Positions 1-5,347 of a stretch of 5,347 nucleotides of DNA are shown piece after piece. A program made the translations under genes and the position numbers. The notes below the pieces were generated by a model. It saw only the letters and a program-made list of their open reading frames with translations. It was not told the origin of the DNA and ran no database searches. This stretch comes from Treponema sp. (GTDB lineage: Bacteria; Spirochaetota; Spirochaetia; Treponematales; Breznakiellaceae), in contig JAIRXT010000155.1 of assembly GCA_031268125.1 (NCBI GenBank), positions 1-5,347 on the forward strand, given 5' to 3'. Numbering within the stretch: position 1 is the first letter of the stretch; the number at the start of each line of letters is the position of its first letter.

Positions 1-1137
1 CGCTGGCTTAACAGTCTTATCCTGGACGGCATTATCGGGGGGGTGGGCGCGGTGCTGGGTTTTGTTCCCCAGATGCTGGTACTGTTCCTGTTTCTGGCGG
101 CCCTGGAGGCCTGCGGCTATATGGCCCGGATCGCCTTTATTCTGGACCGGTTATTCCGCCGTTTCGGCCTTTCGGGGAAAAGCTTTATCCCCATGCTCAT
201 CGGTACGGGCTGCGGTATTCCGGGGGTTATGGCCTCCCGGACCATAGAAAATGAACATGACCGCCGTCTGACGGTTATGGTTACTACCTTTATGCCCTGC
301 GGCGCAAAACTCCCCGTCATTGCCCTGATCTCCGGCGCTGTGCTGGGCGGCGCTTGGTGGGTGGCCCCCAGCGCCTACTTCCTGGGGATTGCATCGGTGA
401 TCGTGTCGGGGATTATCCTTAAAAAAACTCCGCCCTTTCGGGGCGAGACTTCCCCCTTTGTGATGGAGCTTCCGGCCTACCATGTACCGGGCCTTATCAA
501 TGTACTGCGCAGCATGTGGGAACGGGCCTGGTCTTTTATCAAAAAGGCGGGATCGGTGATCCTTATTTCCGCGGTACTGATCTGGTTTCTTTCCAGCTTT
601 GGTTTTACGGACGGAAATTTCGGCATGGTGGAAAACCTTAACGACGGTCTTTTGGCGGCCGCGGGATCCGCCATTGCGGTGATCTTCGTGCCCCTGGGTT
701 TTGGATCCTGGGACGCCGCGGTGGCCACGATTACGGGTCTGATAGCGAAGGAAAACGTGGTGGGTACGATGGGGGTGCTCTACGGTTTTGCGGAGCCGGG
801 GGAAGAGGGACGGGAGATGTGGGAGGTCTTTGCGGCCCACTTTAGCGCCCTTTCCGCCTATTCCTTCCTCATGTTCAACCTCTACTGCCCCCCCTGCTTT
901 GCCGCCATCGGCGCCATACGGCGGGAGATGAACAACGGCAGATGGACTCTCTTTGCCGTGGCTTACCAGCTTGTTTATGGCTACATGCTGGCCCTTATGG
1001 TTTATCAGTTGGGCGGCCTTCTGGCGGGCCGGCCTTTCGGCGGCGGTACCGCGGCGGCACTGCTTGTGCTGGCCCTTTTTATCTGGTTGCTGCTCCGTAA
1101 TCCGGTTCCGGCCCGGAACCTTAAAACCGCAGTATAG
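1..1137 (+). CDS. feoB: Ferrous iron transporter FeoB, C-terminal part (5' end outside window)
   Basis: FeoB is the inner-membrane importer of Fe(II). The reading frame is open from base 1 and ends at TAG 1135-1137, so about 378 C-terminal residues are present; FeoB proteins are usually 650-780 residues. The N-terminal GTPase domain and the first membrane helices lie upstream. The visible part is the permease with its Gate regions: a GCGIP motif (208-222), PCGAKLPV (295-318), a conserved GLIAKENVV block near 739-765, and a YCPPC segment (883-897) in a late helix. The Cys of GCGIP and of the PC motifs are the family's conserved candidate iron-pathway residues. A GTG at 43 is internal and not the real start, because the family-typical sequence continues upstream of it. 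The next gene encodes a Cys-rich FeoB partner. No frameshift or missing motif is seen. Confidence 0.96.
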   Translation, partial: RWLNSLILDGIIGGVGAVLGFVPQMLVLFLFLAALEACGYMARIAFILDRLFRRFGLSGKSFIPMLIGTGCGIPGVMASRTIENEHDRRLTVMVTTFMPCGAKLPVIALISGAVLGGAWWVAPSAYFLGIASVIVSGIILKKTPPFRGETSPFVMELPAYHVPGLINVLRSMWERAWSFIKKAGSVILISAVLIWFLSSFGFTDGNFGMVENLNDGLLAAAGSAIAVIFVPLGFGSWDAAVATITGLIAKENVVGTMGVLYGFAEPGEEGREMWEVFAAHFSALSAYSFLMFNLYCPPCFAAIGAIRREMNNGRWTLFAVAYQLVYGYMLALMVYQLGGLLAGRPFGGGTAAALLVLALFIWLLLRNPVPARNLKTAV

Positions 1138-1145
1138 GTGAAAAG

Positions 1146-1391
1146 ATGGAATTTATACGGGATAACCTGTCCACCATTGTAACGGCGGTGGTGGTATTCG
1201 GTATTCTTGGGCTGATATTGTTCCGGCTGATTCGCCGCCGGGGGCAGGGAACCTGCGGCTGCGGTTGCGCGGGCTGCGCCGCTGGGGACGCGCAAGGGAT
1301 AGAAGCGGAAATACCGCAGACTTCGCCGTCAGGCGAAGTCGAGGAATTGGAGCGGATAGCCCGGTCCTGCCGCGGCGCCCCGGAGGGGTGA
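1146..1391 (+). CDS. FeoB-associated Cys-rich membrane protein
   Basis: This 81-residue protein has a short N-terminus, one hydrophobic helix (about residues 9-29), a basic RRR stretch (30-32) and then a dense cysteine cluster, C-x-C-x-C-x2-C (Cys37, 39, 41, 44). That layout and its position just after feoB match the small FeoB-associated Cys-rich family, thought to help ferrous iron transport or to bind iron or redox cofactors at the membrane; its biochemical role is not settled. AGGTGA at 1136-1141, overlapping the feoB stop, is a good ribosome binding site 4 bases before ATG 1146, so translation is probably coupled. Family members are often about 50-60 residues, and this one carries an extra polar tail (about 46-81) with a fifth Cys (75). 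Part of the tail is encoded by a perfect inverted repeat (1319-1340). Confidence 0.85.
   Translation: MEFIRDNLSTIVTAVVVFGILGLILFRLIRRRGQGTCGCGCAGCAAGDAQGIEAEIPQTSPSGEVEELERIARSCRGAPEG
1319..1340. repeat. Perfect 9-bp inverted repeat inside the Cys-rich gene
   Basis: GACTTCGCC (1319-1327) and GGCGAAGTC (1332-1340) are exact reverse complements around the 4-base loop GTCA. The element encodes residues near TSPSGEV in the polar tail. No T-run follows, so it does not look like an intrinsic terminator. It could be a dispersed palindromic repeat that landed in frame, an mRNA-stability hairpin, or chance; only the repeat itself is directly seen. Confidence 0.8.
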
Positions 1392-1433
1392 AGCGGCAGG
1401 ATGCGCCCAAAATCTTATGCGTTTATCCTGCCG
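1365..1433. repeat. Three-arm inverted repeat giving two alternative hairpins
   Basis: Arm A (TCCTGCCGC, 1365-1373) pairs perfectly with arm B (GCGGCAGGA, 1393-1401). The same arm B region (CGGCAGGAT, 1394-1402) also pairs perfectly with arm C (ATCCTGCCG, 1425-1433). A:B and B:C share B and cannot form together. The A:B loop can hold an inner CCCC-GGA-GGGG hairpin (1378-1388). The B:C stem can be lengthened by four pairs (1403-1406 with 1419-1422, one of them G-T) after a TT bulge. The structure spans the stop codon of the Cys-rich gene and the gap before thyX. No T-run follows either hairpin, so a classical attenuator terminator is not supported. Confidence 0.7.
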
Positions 1434-1445
1434 GATGCCGGGGTG

Positions 1446-1475
1446 TTGCGGGGGAAAGCGGACAAACCGTATACT
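1446..1475 (+). promoter_or_regulatory. Possible sigma-70-type promoter for thyX
   Basis: TATACT at 1470-1475 matches five of six bases of the -10 consensus. A weak -35, TTGCGG at 1446-1451, lies 18 bases upstream. Transcription would begin around 1482, leaving a very short leader before ATG 1499. The position, in the longest gap between + strand genes and just after strong hairpins, fits an internal promoter for the thyX-to-MATE genes. The -35 is poor and read-through from feoB is equally possible. Confidence 0.3.
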
Positions 1476-1498
1476 CAACAAGAGGGAGAACAGTAAAC

Positions 1499-2344
1499 AT
1501 GGCCCATTGTGTGGTTTCCGGGGCGGAAGCTATTTTGGACAAGGAATTTCCCGTTTTGGACAAGGGATTCGTGCGGCTGGTGGATTACCTGGGGGGGGAC
1601 GAGCGGGTAGTTCAGGCCGCACGGGTATCCTACGGGGCGGGAACCAAAAGCCGCCGTGAAGACGCGGGGTTGATCGATTACCTTTTGCGCCACCGCCACA
1701 CCAGCCCCTTTGAGCAGGTAATCCTAACATTCCACGTAAAACTTCCCATTTTTGTGGCCCGCCAGTGGATCCGCCACCGTACCGCCCGGGTCAACGAACT
1801 GTCCGGCCGTTATTCGATCATGAAGGACGATTTTTACCTGCCGGCGGCGGAAGATATAGCCCTGCAGAGCGATGACAACAAGCAGGGCCGCCTGGACCAG
1901 ACCCTGGAAGCGGGGGAAGCGGAAGAACTTCGCGGCGCCCTTGGGCAGGCACAGCGGGAAACCTACAAAAACTACAGCGCCCTTGTGGACCGGGGCATTG
2001 CCCGGGAACTGGCCCGGATCAACCTGCCCCTGTCCCTCTACACCGAGTGGTACTGGCAGATCGATCTGCACAACCTGTTCCACTTTTTGGAACTGCGGCT
2101 GGATAGCCATGCCCAAAGGGAAATCCGCTTCTACGCCCAGGTTCTTTTGGATATTACCCGGAAGGTCGCCCCGCTTTGCTGCGAATCCTTCGAGCGGCAT
2201 AACCTGGGGGCGGTGCGTCTTTCCCGCGATGAATTTGCCGAGCTTAAACGCCGCCTGGCCGGGGATGCCGGAGAAGACACCCCCTTGTCGGGCAAAGCAC
2301 GGGAACGTTTTGAAACAAAATTGAATACGGGGAGGCAATTATGA
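1499..2344 (+). CDS. thyX: Flavin-dependent thymidylate synthase ThyX
   Basis: ThyX makes dTMP from dUMP in the cytoplasm, using methylene-tetrahydrofolate as carbon donor and NADPH-reduced FAD, and acts as a tetramer. The 281-residue product has the ThyX signature RHRX7S: R92-H93-R94, seven residues, then S102, followed by GRYS. Other hallmarks are HTSPFE (67-72) for FAD binding, ARINLP (172-177) and LRLDSHAQ (199-206), whose Arg200 corresponds to a substrate-binding Arg of characterised enzymes. It is longer than the approximately 220-residue Thermotoga enzyme, with extra sequence at both ends and a charged C-terminus. ATG 1499 is chosen because GGAG (1485-1488) lies 10 bases upstream and the N-terminus reads naturally from there; the frame is open further upstream but overlaps the Cys-rich gene. 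Its stop overlaps the next start (ATGA). Whether ThyA is also present cannot be seen here. Confidence 0.97.
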   Translation: MAHCVVSGAEAILDKEFPVLDKGFVRLVDYLGGDERVVQAARVSYGAGTKSRREDAGLIDYLLRHRHTSPFEQVILTFHVKLPIFVARQWIRHRTARVNELSGRYSIMKDDFYLPAAEDIALQSDDNKQGRLDQTLEAGEAEELRGALGQAQRETYKNYSALVDRGIARELARINLPLSLYTEWYWQIDLHNLFHFLELRLDSHAQREIRFYAQVLLDITRKVAPLCCESFERHNLGAVRLSRDEFAELKRRLAGDAGEDTPLSGKARERFETKLNTGRQL

Positions 2345-3255
2345 AAGATCCGGTATTGGTGGTTCTGGCCGCCGGCATGGGAAGCCGCTACGGCGGCTTA
2401 AAGCAGATGGACAAACTGGGTTCCAACGGGGAAGCCCTGTTGGATTATTCGGTCTTCGACGCCCTGCGGAGCGGCTTTAAGAAGATTATCTTTATCATCC
2501 GCCATGACATAGAAAAAGATTTCCGGGAGATTGTCCTGGCCCGTATGGGAAGCGCCGTTCCCTACAGCCTGGCCTTCCAGGACCTGGACAGCCTTATCCC
2601 CCCGGACATTTTCCGGGAAGTGCAAAAACTGGGGCGGACCAAGCCCTGGGGGACAAGCCACGCGCTGCTCTGCGCCGCGGATCAGATCGATGCCCCCTTT
2701 GCGGTTATCAACGCCGATGACTTCTACGGCCGGGAGGCCTATACCGCCCTGGGGAGCTGCCTTTCCTCCCTGTCCGGCGCTTCATCTGACGCCGCCATCG
2801 TCCCGTACCGGCTGGAACCAACCCTAAGCCCCCAGGGATCCGTAGCCCGGGGGGTCTGCCAGGTAAAAGACGGCTGCCTTTGTTCGGTAGAGGAGCTTCT
2901 TACCATCAAAAAAGAGGGGAACATCATCTACAACACCAACCCTGACGGAACCAAACGGGAACTGGCCCCGGATACGCCGGTGTCGATGAATTTCTGGGGC
3001 TTCCCGGAAACTATTCTGCCGGAATTCAAAAAATATTTTGACGCCTTTATTAACGCCTCGTACCAGGACATTAAAAGCGAGTGCTACATCCCCAGGGCGG
3101 CGGATCATTTTATCAGGCAGGGGGTTATCCGCATCCGGTCCCTGGAGGCACATTCCGAGTGGTTTGGAGTTACCTACAAGGACGACAAGGCCGCGGCGGT
3201 ACGGCGGATTGCCGAACTTACCGCCCAGGGTGTTTATCCGGCGAAGCTCTGGTAA
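2341..3255 (+). CDS. Nucleotidyltransferase, sugar-phosphate NTP-transferase type
   Basis: This 304-residue cytoplasmic protein has the Rossmann-like fold signature of the NTP_transferase family, which joins an NTP to a sugar phosphate or similar acceptor and releases pyrophosphate. Residues 5-22 contain LAAGMGSRYGGLKQ, the nucleotide-binding loop with G12, G14, R16 and K21. PWGTSHA (102-108) resembles the family's base-binding GT motif, and NADDFYG (124-130) holds the metal-binding Asp (D126 or D127). The C-terminal part, ending in a WFGVTYKDD segment and GVYPAKLW, belongs to a recognisable subgroup usually annotated only as nucleotidyltransferase; I cannot name the acceptor. A strong GGGGAGG (2329-2335) sits 5 bases before ATG 2341, which overlaps the thyX stop, so translation is coupled. 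Glucose-1-phosphate thymidylyltransferase is a possible but unproven reading, tempting because thyX makes the dTMP precursor of dTTP. Confidence 0.88.
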   Translation: MKDPVLVVLAAGMGSRYGGLKQMDKLGSNGEALLDYSVFDALRSGFKKIIFIIRHDIEKDFREIVLARMGSAVPYSLAFQDLDSLIPPDIFREVQKLGRTKPWGTSHALLCAADQIDAPFAVINADDFYGREAYTALGSCLSSLSGASSDAAIVPYRLEPTLSPQGSVARGVCQVKDGCLCSVEELLTIKKEGNIIYNTNPDGTKRELAPDTPVSMNFWGFPETILPEFKKYFDAFINASYQDIKSECYIPRAADHFIRQGVIRIRSLEAHSEWFGVTYKDDKAAAVRRIAELTAQGVYPAKLW

Positions 3256-3264
3256 GGGCCCCGG

Positions 3265-3795
3265 ATGGGACAATCCACAACAGGGTCCGGCGGGATACTG
3301 CGGCCGGTGGTTCTTGAAGACGCCCCCGGCATTGCGGAGATCTACAACCACTACATCAAAAATACGGTAATCACCTTTGAAGAAGAGCCGGTCGACCCCG
3401 GAGCAATGGCGGAGCGAATACAAGAGATAATCTCCCGGTACCCCTGGTTTGTCTGGGAGGAGGCGGGGGAATTGGCGGGTTATGCCTACGCCCATGCCTG
3501 GAACCAGCGGGCGGCCTACCGCTTTACGGCGGAGGATTCGATCTACCTTAAGCCCGGCTGGGAACGGCGGGGCATCGGCCGGCGGCTTCTGGAACGGCTG
3601 ATAGAAGAACTGCGGCGGCGGAAAATCCACGTACTCATGTCGGCCATCACCGTACCCAACCCGGCAAGCGCGGGGCTTCACGAAAGCCTGGGCTTCAAAA
3701 AAACCGGCCTGTTTAACGAAACTGGCTTTAAGCAGGGAAGGCGGCTTGACGTGGGTTACTGGGAACTGATTCTGGACGACAGGGAGAAAGTATGA
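3265..3795 (+). CDS. GNAT N-acetyltransferase, phosphinothricin-acetyltransferase type
   Basis: This 176-residue cytoplasmic enzyme should move an acetyl group from acetyl-CoA to an amine. The order of motifs follows the PAT/Bar/YncA-like subgroup: LRPVVLEDAPGIAEIYNHY (12-30), TFEEEP (37-42), GYAYAHAWNQRAAYRFTAE (72-90) with Glu90 at the position of the family's proposed base, the acetyl-CoA loop ERRGIGR (100-106), and PNPASAGLHESLGF (131-144). The loop has Glu100 where Gln or Arg is usual. Natural substrates of this subgroup include methionine sulfone/sulfoximine-like compounds as well as phosphinothricin, and the one used here is not evident. The start is uncertain: ATG 3265 has only AGGG (3255-3258) upstream and adds a 10-residue Gly/Ser/Thr-rich leader absent from typical relatives, while ATA 3295 or CTG 3298 would be closer to the family start but are rare start codons. 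It starts 9 bases after the nucleotidyltransferase stop. Confidence 0.9.
   Translation: MGQSTTGSGGILRPVVLEDAPGIAEIYNHYIKNTVITFEEEPVDPGAMAERIQEIISRYPWFVWEEAGELAGYAYAHAWNQRAAYRFTAEDSIYLKPGWERRGIGRRLLERLIEELRRRKIHVLMSAITVPNPASAGLHESLGFKKTGLFNETGFKQGRRLDVGYWELILDDREKV
3280..3291 (+). repeat. 12-base direct repeat, copy 1 (second copy 3805-3816)
   Basis: ACAGGGTCCGGC occurs here, just inside the annotated acetyltransferase start, and again exactly before the MATE start codon. In the second copy its AGGG serves as the likely ribosome binding site. A copy at this place suggests either a duplicated translation-initiation segment or a misplaced acetyltransferase start. Confidence 0.6.
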
Positions 3796-3824
3796 ATTTT
3801 TTCGACAGGGTCCGGCATGACTGA
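3792..3824 (+). other. 10-codon mini-ORF bridging the acetyltransferase and MATE genes
   Basis: ATG at 3792 overlaps the acetyltransferase stop (ATGA), has a strong AGGGAGA ribosome binding site (3781-3787) close upstream, and encodes MNFFDRVRHD before TGA 3822-3824, which lies just past the MATE ATG at 3817 in another frame. It could be a coupling leader that delivers ribosomes to the weak MATE start, or a chance ORF. No homology is claimed. Confidence 0.3.
3805..3816 (+). promoter_or_regulatory. MATE ribosome binding region, copy 2 of a 12-base repeat
   Basis: ACAGGGTCCGGC ends directly at ATG 3817. AGGG (3807-3810) lies 6 bases from the start codon and is a weak Shine-Dalgarno match. This is the second exact copy of the element at 3280-3291. 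Confidence 0.5.
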
Positions 3825-5181
3825 TACTACGGCCGACGCTCACAATTTAACCAACGGCAAAATCATAAAAAAACTTCTCACACTGGCGGCGCCGATTATC
3901 GCCAGCAATTTGATGCAGATGCTCTACAACCTGACGGACATGTTTTGGCTGGCCAGGCTGGGCCCCAACGCGGTCGCCGCATCCGGGGCGGCGGGGATGT
4001 ACATGTGGCTGTCGATGGGCTTCCTGCTTATCGGCAGGATGGGAGCCGAAATTGGGGTGAGTCAGTCCCTGGGCCGGGGGGATAAAAAAACGGCCCTGGG
4101 GTATTTCCAGAATTCCCTGGCAATCGCCATACTGGCGGGGTTCCTGTTCAGCGCTTTTCTGCTGATTTTCCGGCGGCCCTGCATCGGGTTTTTCCGTTTT
4201 AGGGAAGAACAGGTTACCCAGGACGCGGTTATATACCTTTCGATTGTTGCGGCTTTTATGCCGGTGAACTTTGCTATGGCCGTAATCGGCGGGGCCTTTA
4301 CCGCGGCGGGGAATTCCCGTACTCCCTTTATCGTCATGGCCATAGGGATTGCCGCCAATATGGTCCTGGACCCCCTTTTTATTATCGTATTTAAGCTGGG
4401 AATTGCGGGGGCCGCGGCGGCAACCGTCATTTCCCAGTCCCTGGTGCTGATCTGCGTACTTGTCGCGTATTTTAACCTGGGCATAAGACCCTTCGCCGGT
4501 TTCCGGCTGTTCGGCCCCATCGAAAAATCAAAAATACTGCAAATACTAAAATGGTCCACGCCCATTGCCCTTGAAAATATTTTTTTCTGTTTCCTTTCGA
4601 TGGTTACCAGCCGTGTAGAAGCCGGTTTTGGGGCAAATGCCGTGGCGGTAAGCAGGATTGGTTCCCAGGTAGAAGCCCTGTCATGGCTCATCGGCGCCGG
4701 GTTCGGTTCCGCCCTGGTGGTGTTTATCGGACAAAACTACGGCGCCGGCAAAGAAGAGCGGATCCGGGAAGTAATAAAAATATCCGCAGTTATTCTTTCA
4801 CTGTGGGGGCTTTTTGTTACGGCCTTTGTCTGGTTTGCCGGCCCCCGCGTGTTTGCCCTGTTTTTTTCCGGCCCGGAACTTTTGCTGTTGGGGACCTCGT
4901 ACCTCCACATCCTTGCCTTCTGCCAGTTGTCAATGAATATCGAGGCGGTAGGTTCCGGGGCCTTTAAGGGCAGCGGCAAAACCATACCCCCTTCCGTGGT
5001 GGTAATCGCCACCAACGCGCTTAAACCGGTGCTGGCCTGGGTACTGTCCCGGACCAGCCTGGGGCTCCAGGGAGTATGGCTGGGGGTGGTAATCTCCGCC
5101 AACCTGCGGGGAATCTGGATGAACCTGTGGTACGCCGTTGAAAACCGCCGGAAGCGGAAATCCGAAGGCAGTAACAGCTAA
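3817..5181 (+). CDS. MATE family efflux transporter
   Basis: This 454-residue polytopic inner-membrane protein is the usual MATE length. It should export cationic drugs or metabolites in exchange for H+ or Na+. About twelve helices can be placed, near residues 20-42, 50-75, 98-118, 136-160, 168-190, 195-220, 245-266, 285-305, 319-341, 360-380, 392-410 and 415-438, in two six-helix halves. MATE-like features are NLMQMLYNLTDMFWLARLG (31-49), GNSRTPFIVM (165-174) followed by NMVLDP (181-186), and in the second half IGQNYGAG (304-311) and GSGKT (385-389). Asp41 and Asp185 sit where other MATE proteins keep functional acidic residues in the N-terminal half. The C-terminus is basic (RRKRK). The upstream acetyltransferase lies in the same frame 21 bases away, separated by a TGA. 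Substrate and coupling ion are unknown. Confidence 0.95.
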   Translation: MTDTTADAHNLTNGKIIKKLLTLAAPIIASNLMQMLYNLTDMFWLARLGPNAVAASGAAGMYMWLSMGFLLIGRMGAEIGVSQSLGRGDKKTALGYFQNSLAIAILAGFLFSAFLLIFRRPCIGFFRFREEQVTQDAVIYLSIVAAFMPVNFAMAVIGGAFTAAGNSRTPFIVMAIGIAANMVLDPLFIIVFKLGIAGAAAATVISQSLVLICVLVAYFNLGIRPFAGFRLFGPIEKSKILQILKWSTPIALENIFFCFLSMVTSRVEAGFGANAVAVSRIGSQVEALSWLIGAGFGSALVVFIGQNYGAGKEERIREVIKISAVILSLWGLFVTAFVWFAGPRVFALFFSGPELLLLGTSYLHILAFCQLSMNIEAVGSGAFKGSGKTIPPSVVVIATNALKPVLAWVLSRTSLGLQGVWLGVVISANLRGIWMNLWYAVENRRKRKSEGSNS

Positions 5182-5206
5182 CAGTTTTCTTACCGGCAAT
5201 TCTCCC

Positions 5207-5347
5207 CTATTCACCTGATCTGGCAACAGAGTAGCAGATCAAAACATAAACCAAAAGCAATACGCCGGTGATTATTATGTACGGCGCAAGTTTTACAACG
5301 GCAAAACTGAAAACTACCTGTTCAATCAAAAGGGCAATAAAGAAAAT
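5207..5347 (-). CDS. C-terminal end of an unrecognised membrane protein (partial)
   Basis: Reading the - strand from the right edge, an open frame of 46 codons ends at TAG (5209-5207). It encodes two hydrophobic stretches, roughly IFFIALLIEQVVFSFAVV and YIIITGVLLLVYVLICYSV, joined by KLAP and ending in ARSGE. This is the pattern of the last two helices of an integral membrane protein whose start lies beyond the window. It is convergent with the MATE gene, with a 25-base gap. I do not recognise the family. The length, hydrophobic composition and position in otherwise gene-free DNA support a real gene, but the evidence is short. Confidence 0.6.
   Translation of the reverse strand: MFFIALLIEQVVFSFAVVKLAPYIIITGVLLLVYVLICYSVARSGE
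5216..5241. repeat. 7-bp inverted repeat near the end of the - strand gene
   Basis: TGATCTG (5216-5222) pairs exactly with CAGATCA (5235-5241) around a 12-base loop. It lies inside the last codons of the - strand membrane protein. No T-run follows it on the + strand (A-rich instead), so it is not a convincing terminator for the MATE gene. Confidence 0.45.

Noticed and set aside
151..840. A 229-codon open frame on the - strand opposite feoB
   Set aside because: Its composition is low-complexity and basic, without a recognisable domain, and it is antisense to conserved FeoB helices.
1265..1498. A 78-codon upstream extension of the thyX frame
   Set aside because: It would overlap the Cys-rich gene by more than 100 bases and lacks ThyX-like sequence, whereas ATG 1499 has a ribosome site and a natural N-terminus.
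1533..1565. Two copies of TTTTGGACAAGG, 21 bases apart, in the thyX 5' end, suggesting a tandem duplication
   Set aside because: The encoded LDKEFPVLDKGF resembles the N-terminal sequence I recall for related ThyX proteins, so it is more likely conserved protein sequence than a recent duplication.
2824..3843. A 339-codon open frame on the - strand opposite the nucleotidyltransferase and acetyltransferase genes
   Set aside because: It lies entirely opposite two well-recognised genes, crosses their boundary, and its translation is rich in Pro, Gly and Arg with no recognisable domain. It is an expected by-product of GC-rich codon use.
4071..4096. GGGCCG and CGGCCC inverted repeat followed by no T-run within the MATE gene
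   Set aside because: A 6-bp stem inside a conserved coding region of GC-rich DNA is expected by chance and has no terminator features.
5182..5206. The convergent gap as a bidirectional terminator
   Set aside because: It contains a TTTTCTT stretch, but I found no stem of useful length in front of it on either strand.

Overview
The window is a gene-dense stretch read almost entirely on the + strand. It holds the 3' end of feoB, then five complete genes: a small Cys-rich FeoB-associated membrane protein, flavin-dependent thymidylate synthase ThyX, a sugar-nucleotidyltransferase-like protein, a GNAT acetyltransferase of the phosphinothricin-acetyltransferase type, and a MATE efflux transporter. 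At the right edge the last 46 codons of an unrecognised membrane protein run in from the - strand, convergent with the MATE gene. The DNA is GC-rich with many CCGG/GGCC-type codons. The protein styles and the use of ThyX fit an anaerobic host-associated bacterium. My best guess is a spirochaete of the Treponema (termite-gut) type, but that rests on general resemblance and is only moderately supported.

Layout. Positions 1-1391 form an iron-uptake module: feoB and its Cys-rich partner, 8 bases apart. Positions 1392-1498 are the only sizeable gap between + strand genes, and this gap contains or borders overlapping inverted repeats and a plausible promoter for thyX. Positions 1499-5181 (thyX, nucleotidyltransferase, acetyltransferase, MATE) are tightly packed. 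thyX and the nucleotidyltransferase overlap by ATGA, the acetyltransferase starts 9 bases after the nucleotidyltransferase, and the MATE gene starts 21 bases after the acetyltransferase, so they probably share a transcript. Positions 5182-5206 are a 25-base convergent gap with no recognisable terminator.

How the genes work together. FeoB and the Cys-rich protein belong together in ferrous iron import. The thyX-to-MATE genes look like a housekeeping or small-molecule operon (dTMP synthesis, nucleotide-sugar activation, N-acetylation, drug or metabolite export) rather than one obvious pathway. The acetyltransferase and MATE pair could together protect against a toxic amine or amino-acid analogue, but that is inference.

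I found no mobile element, CRISPR array, RNA gene or clearly new system. The most interesting signals are small: three complementary arms that form mutually exclusive stems between the Fe genes and thyX, a perfect palindrome inside the tail of the Cys-rich protein, a 10-codon mini-ORF bridging the acetyltransferase and MATE genes, and a 12-base repeat near the starts of those two genes.
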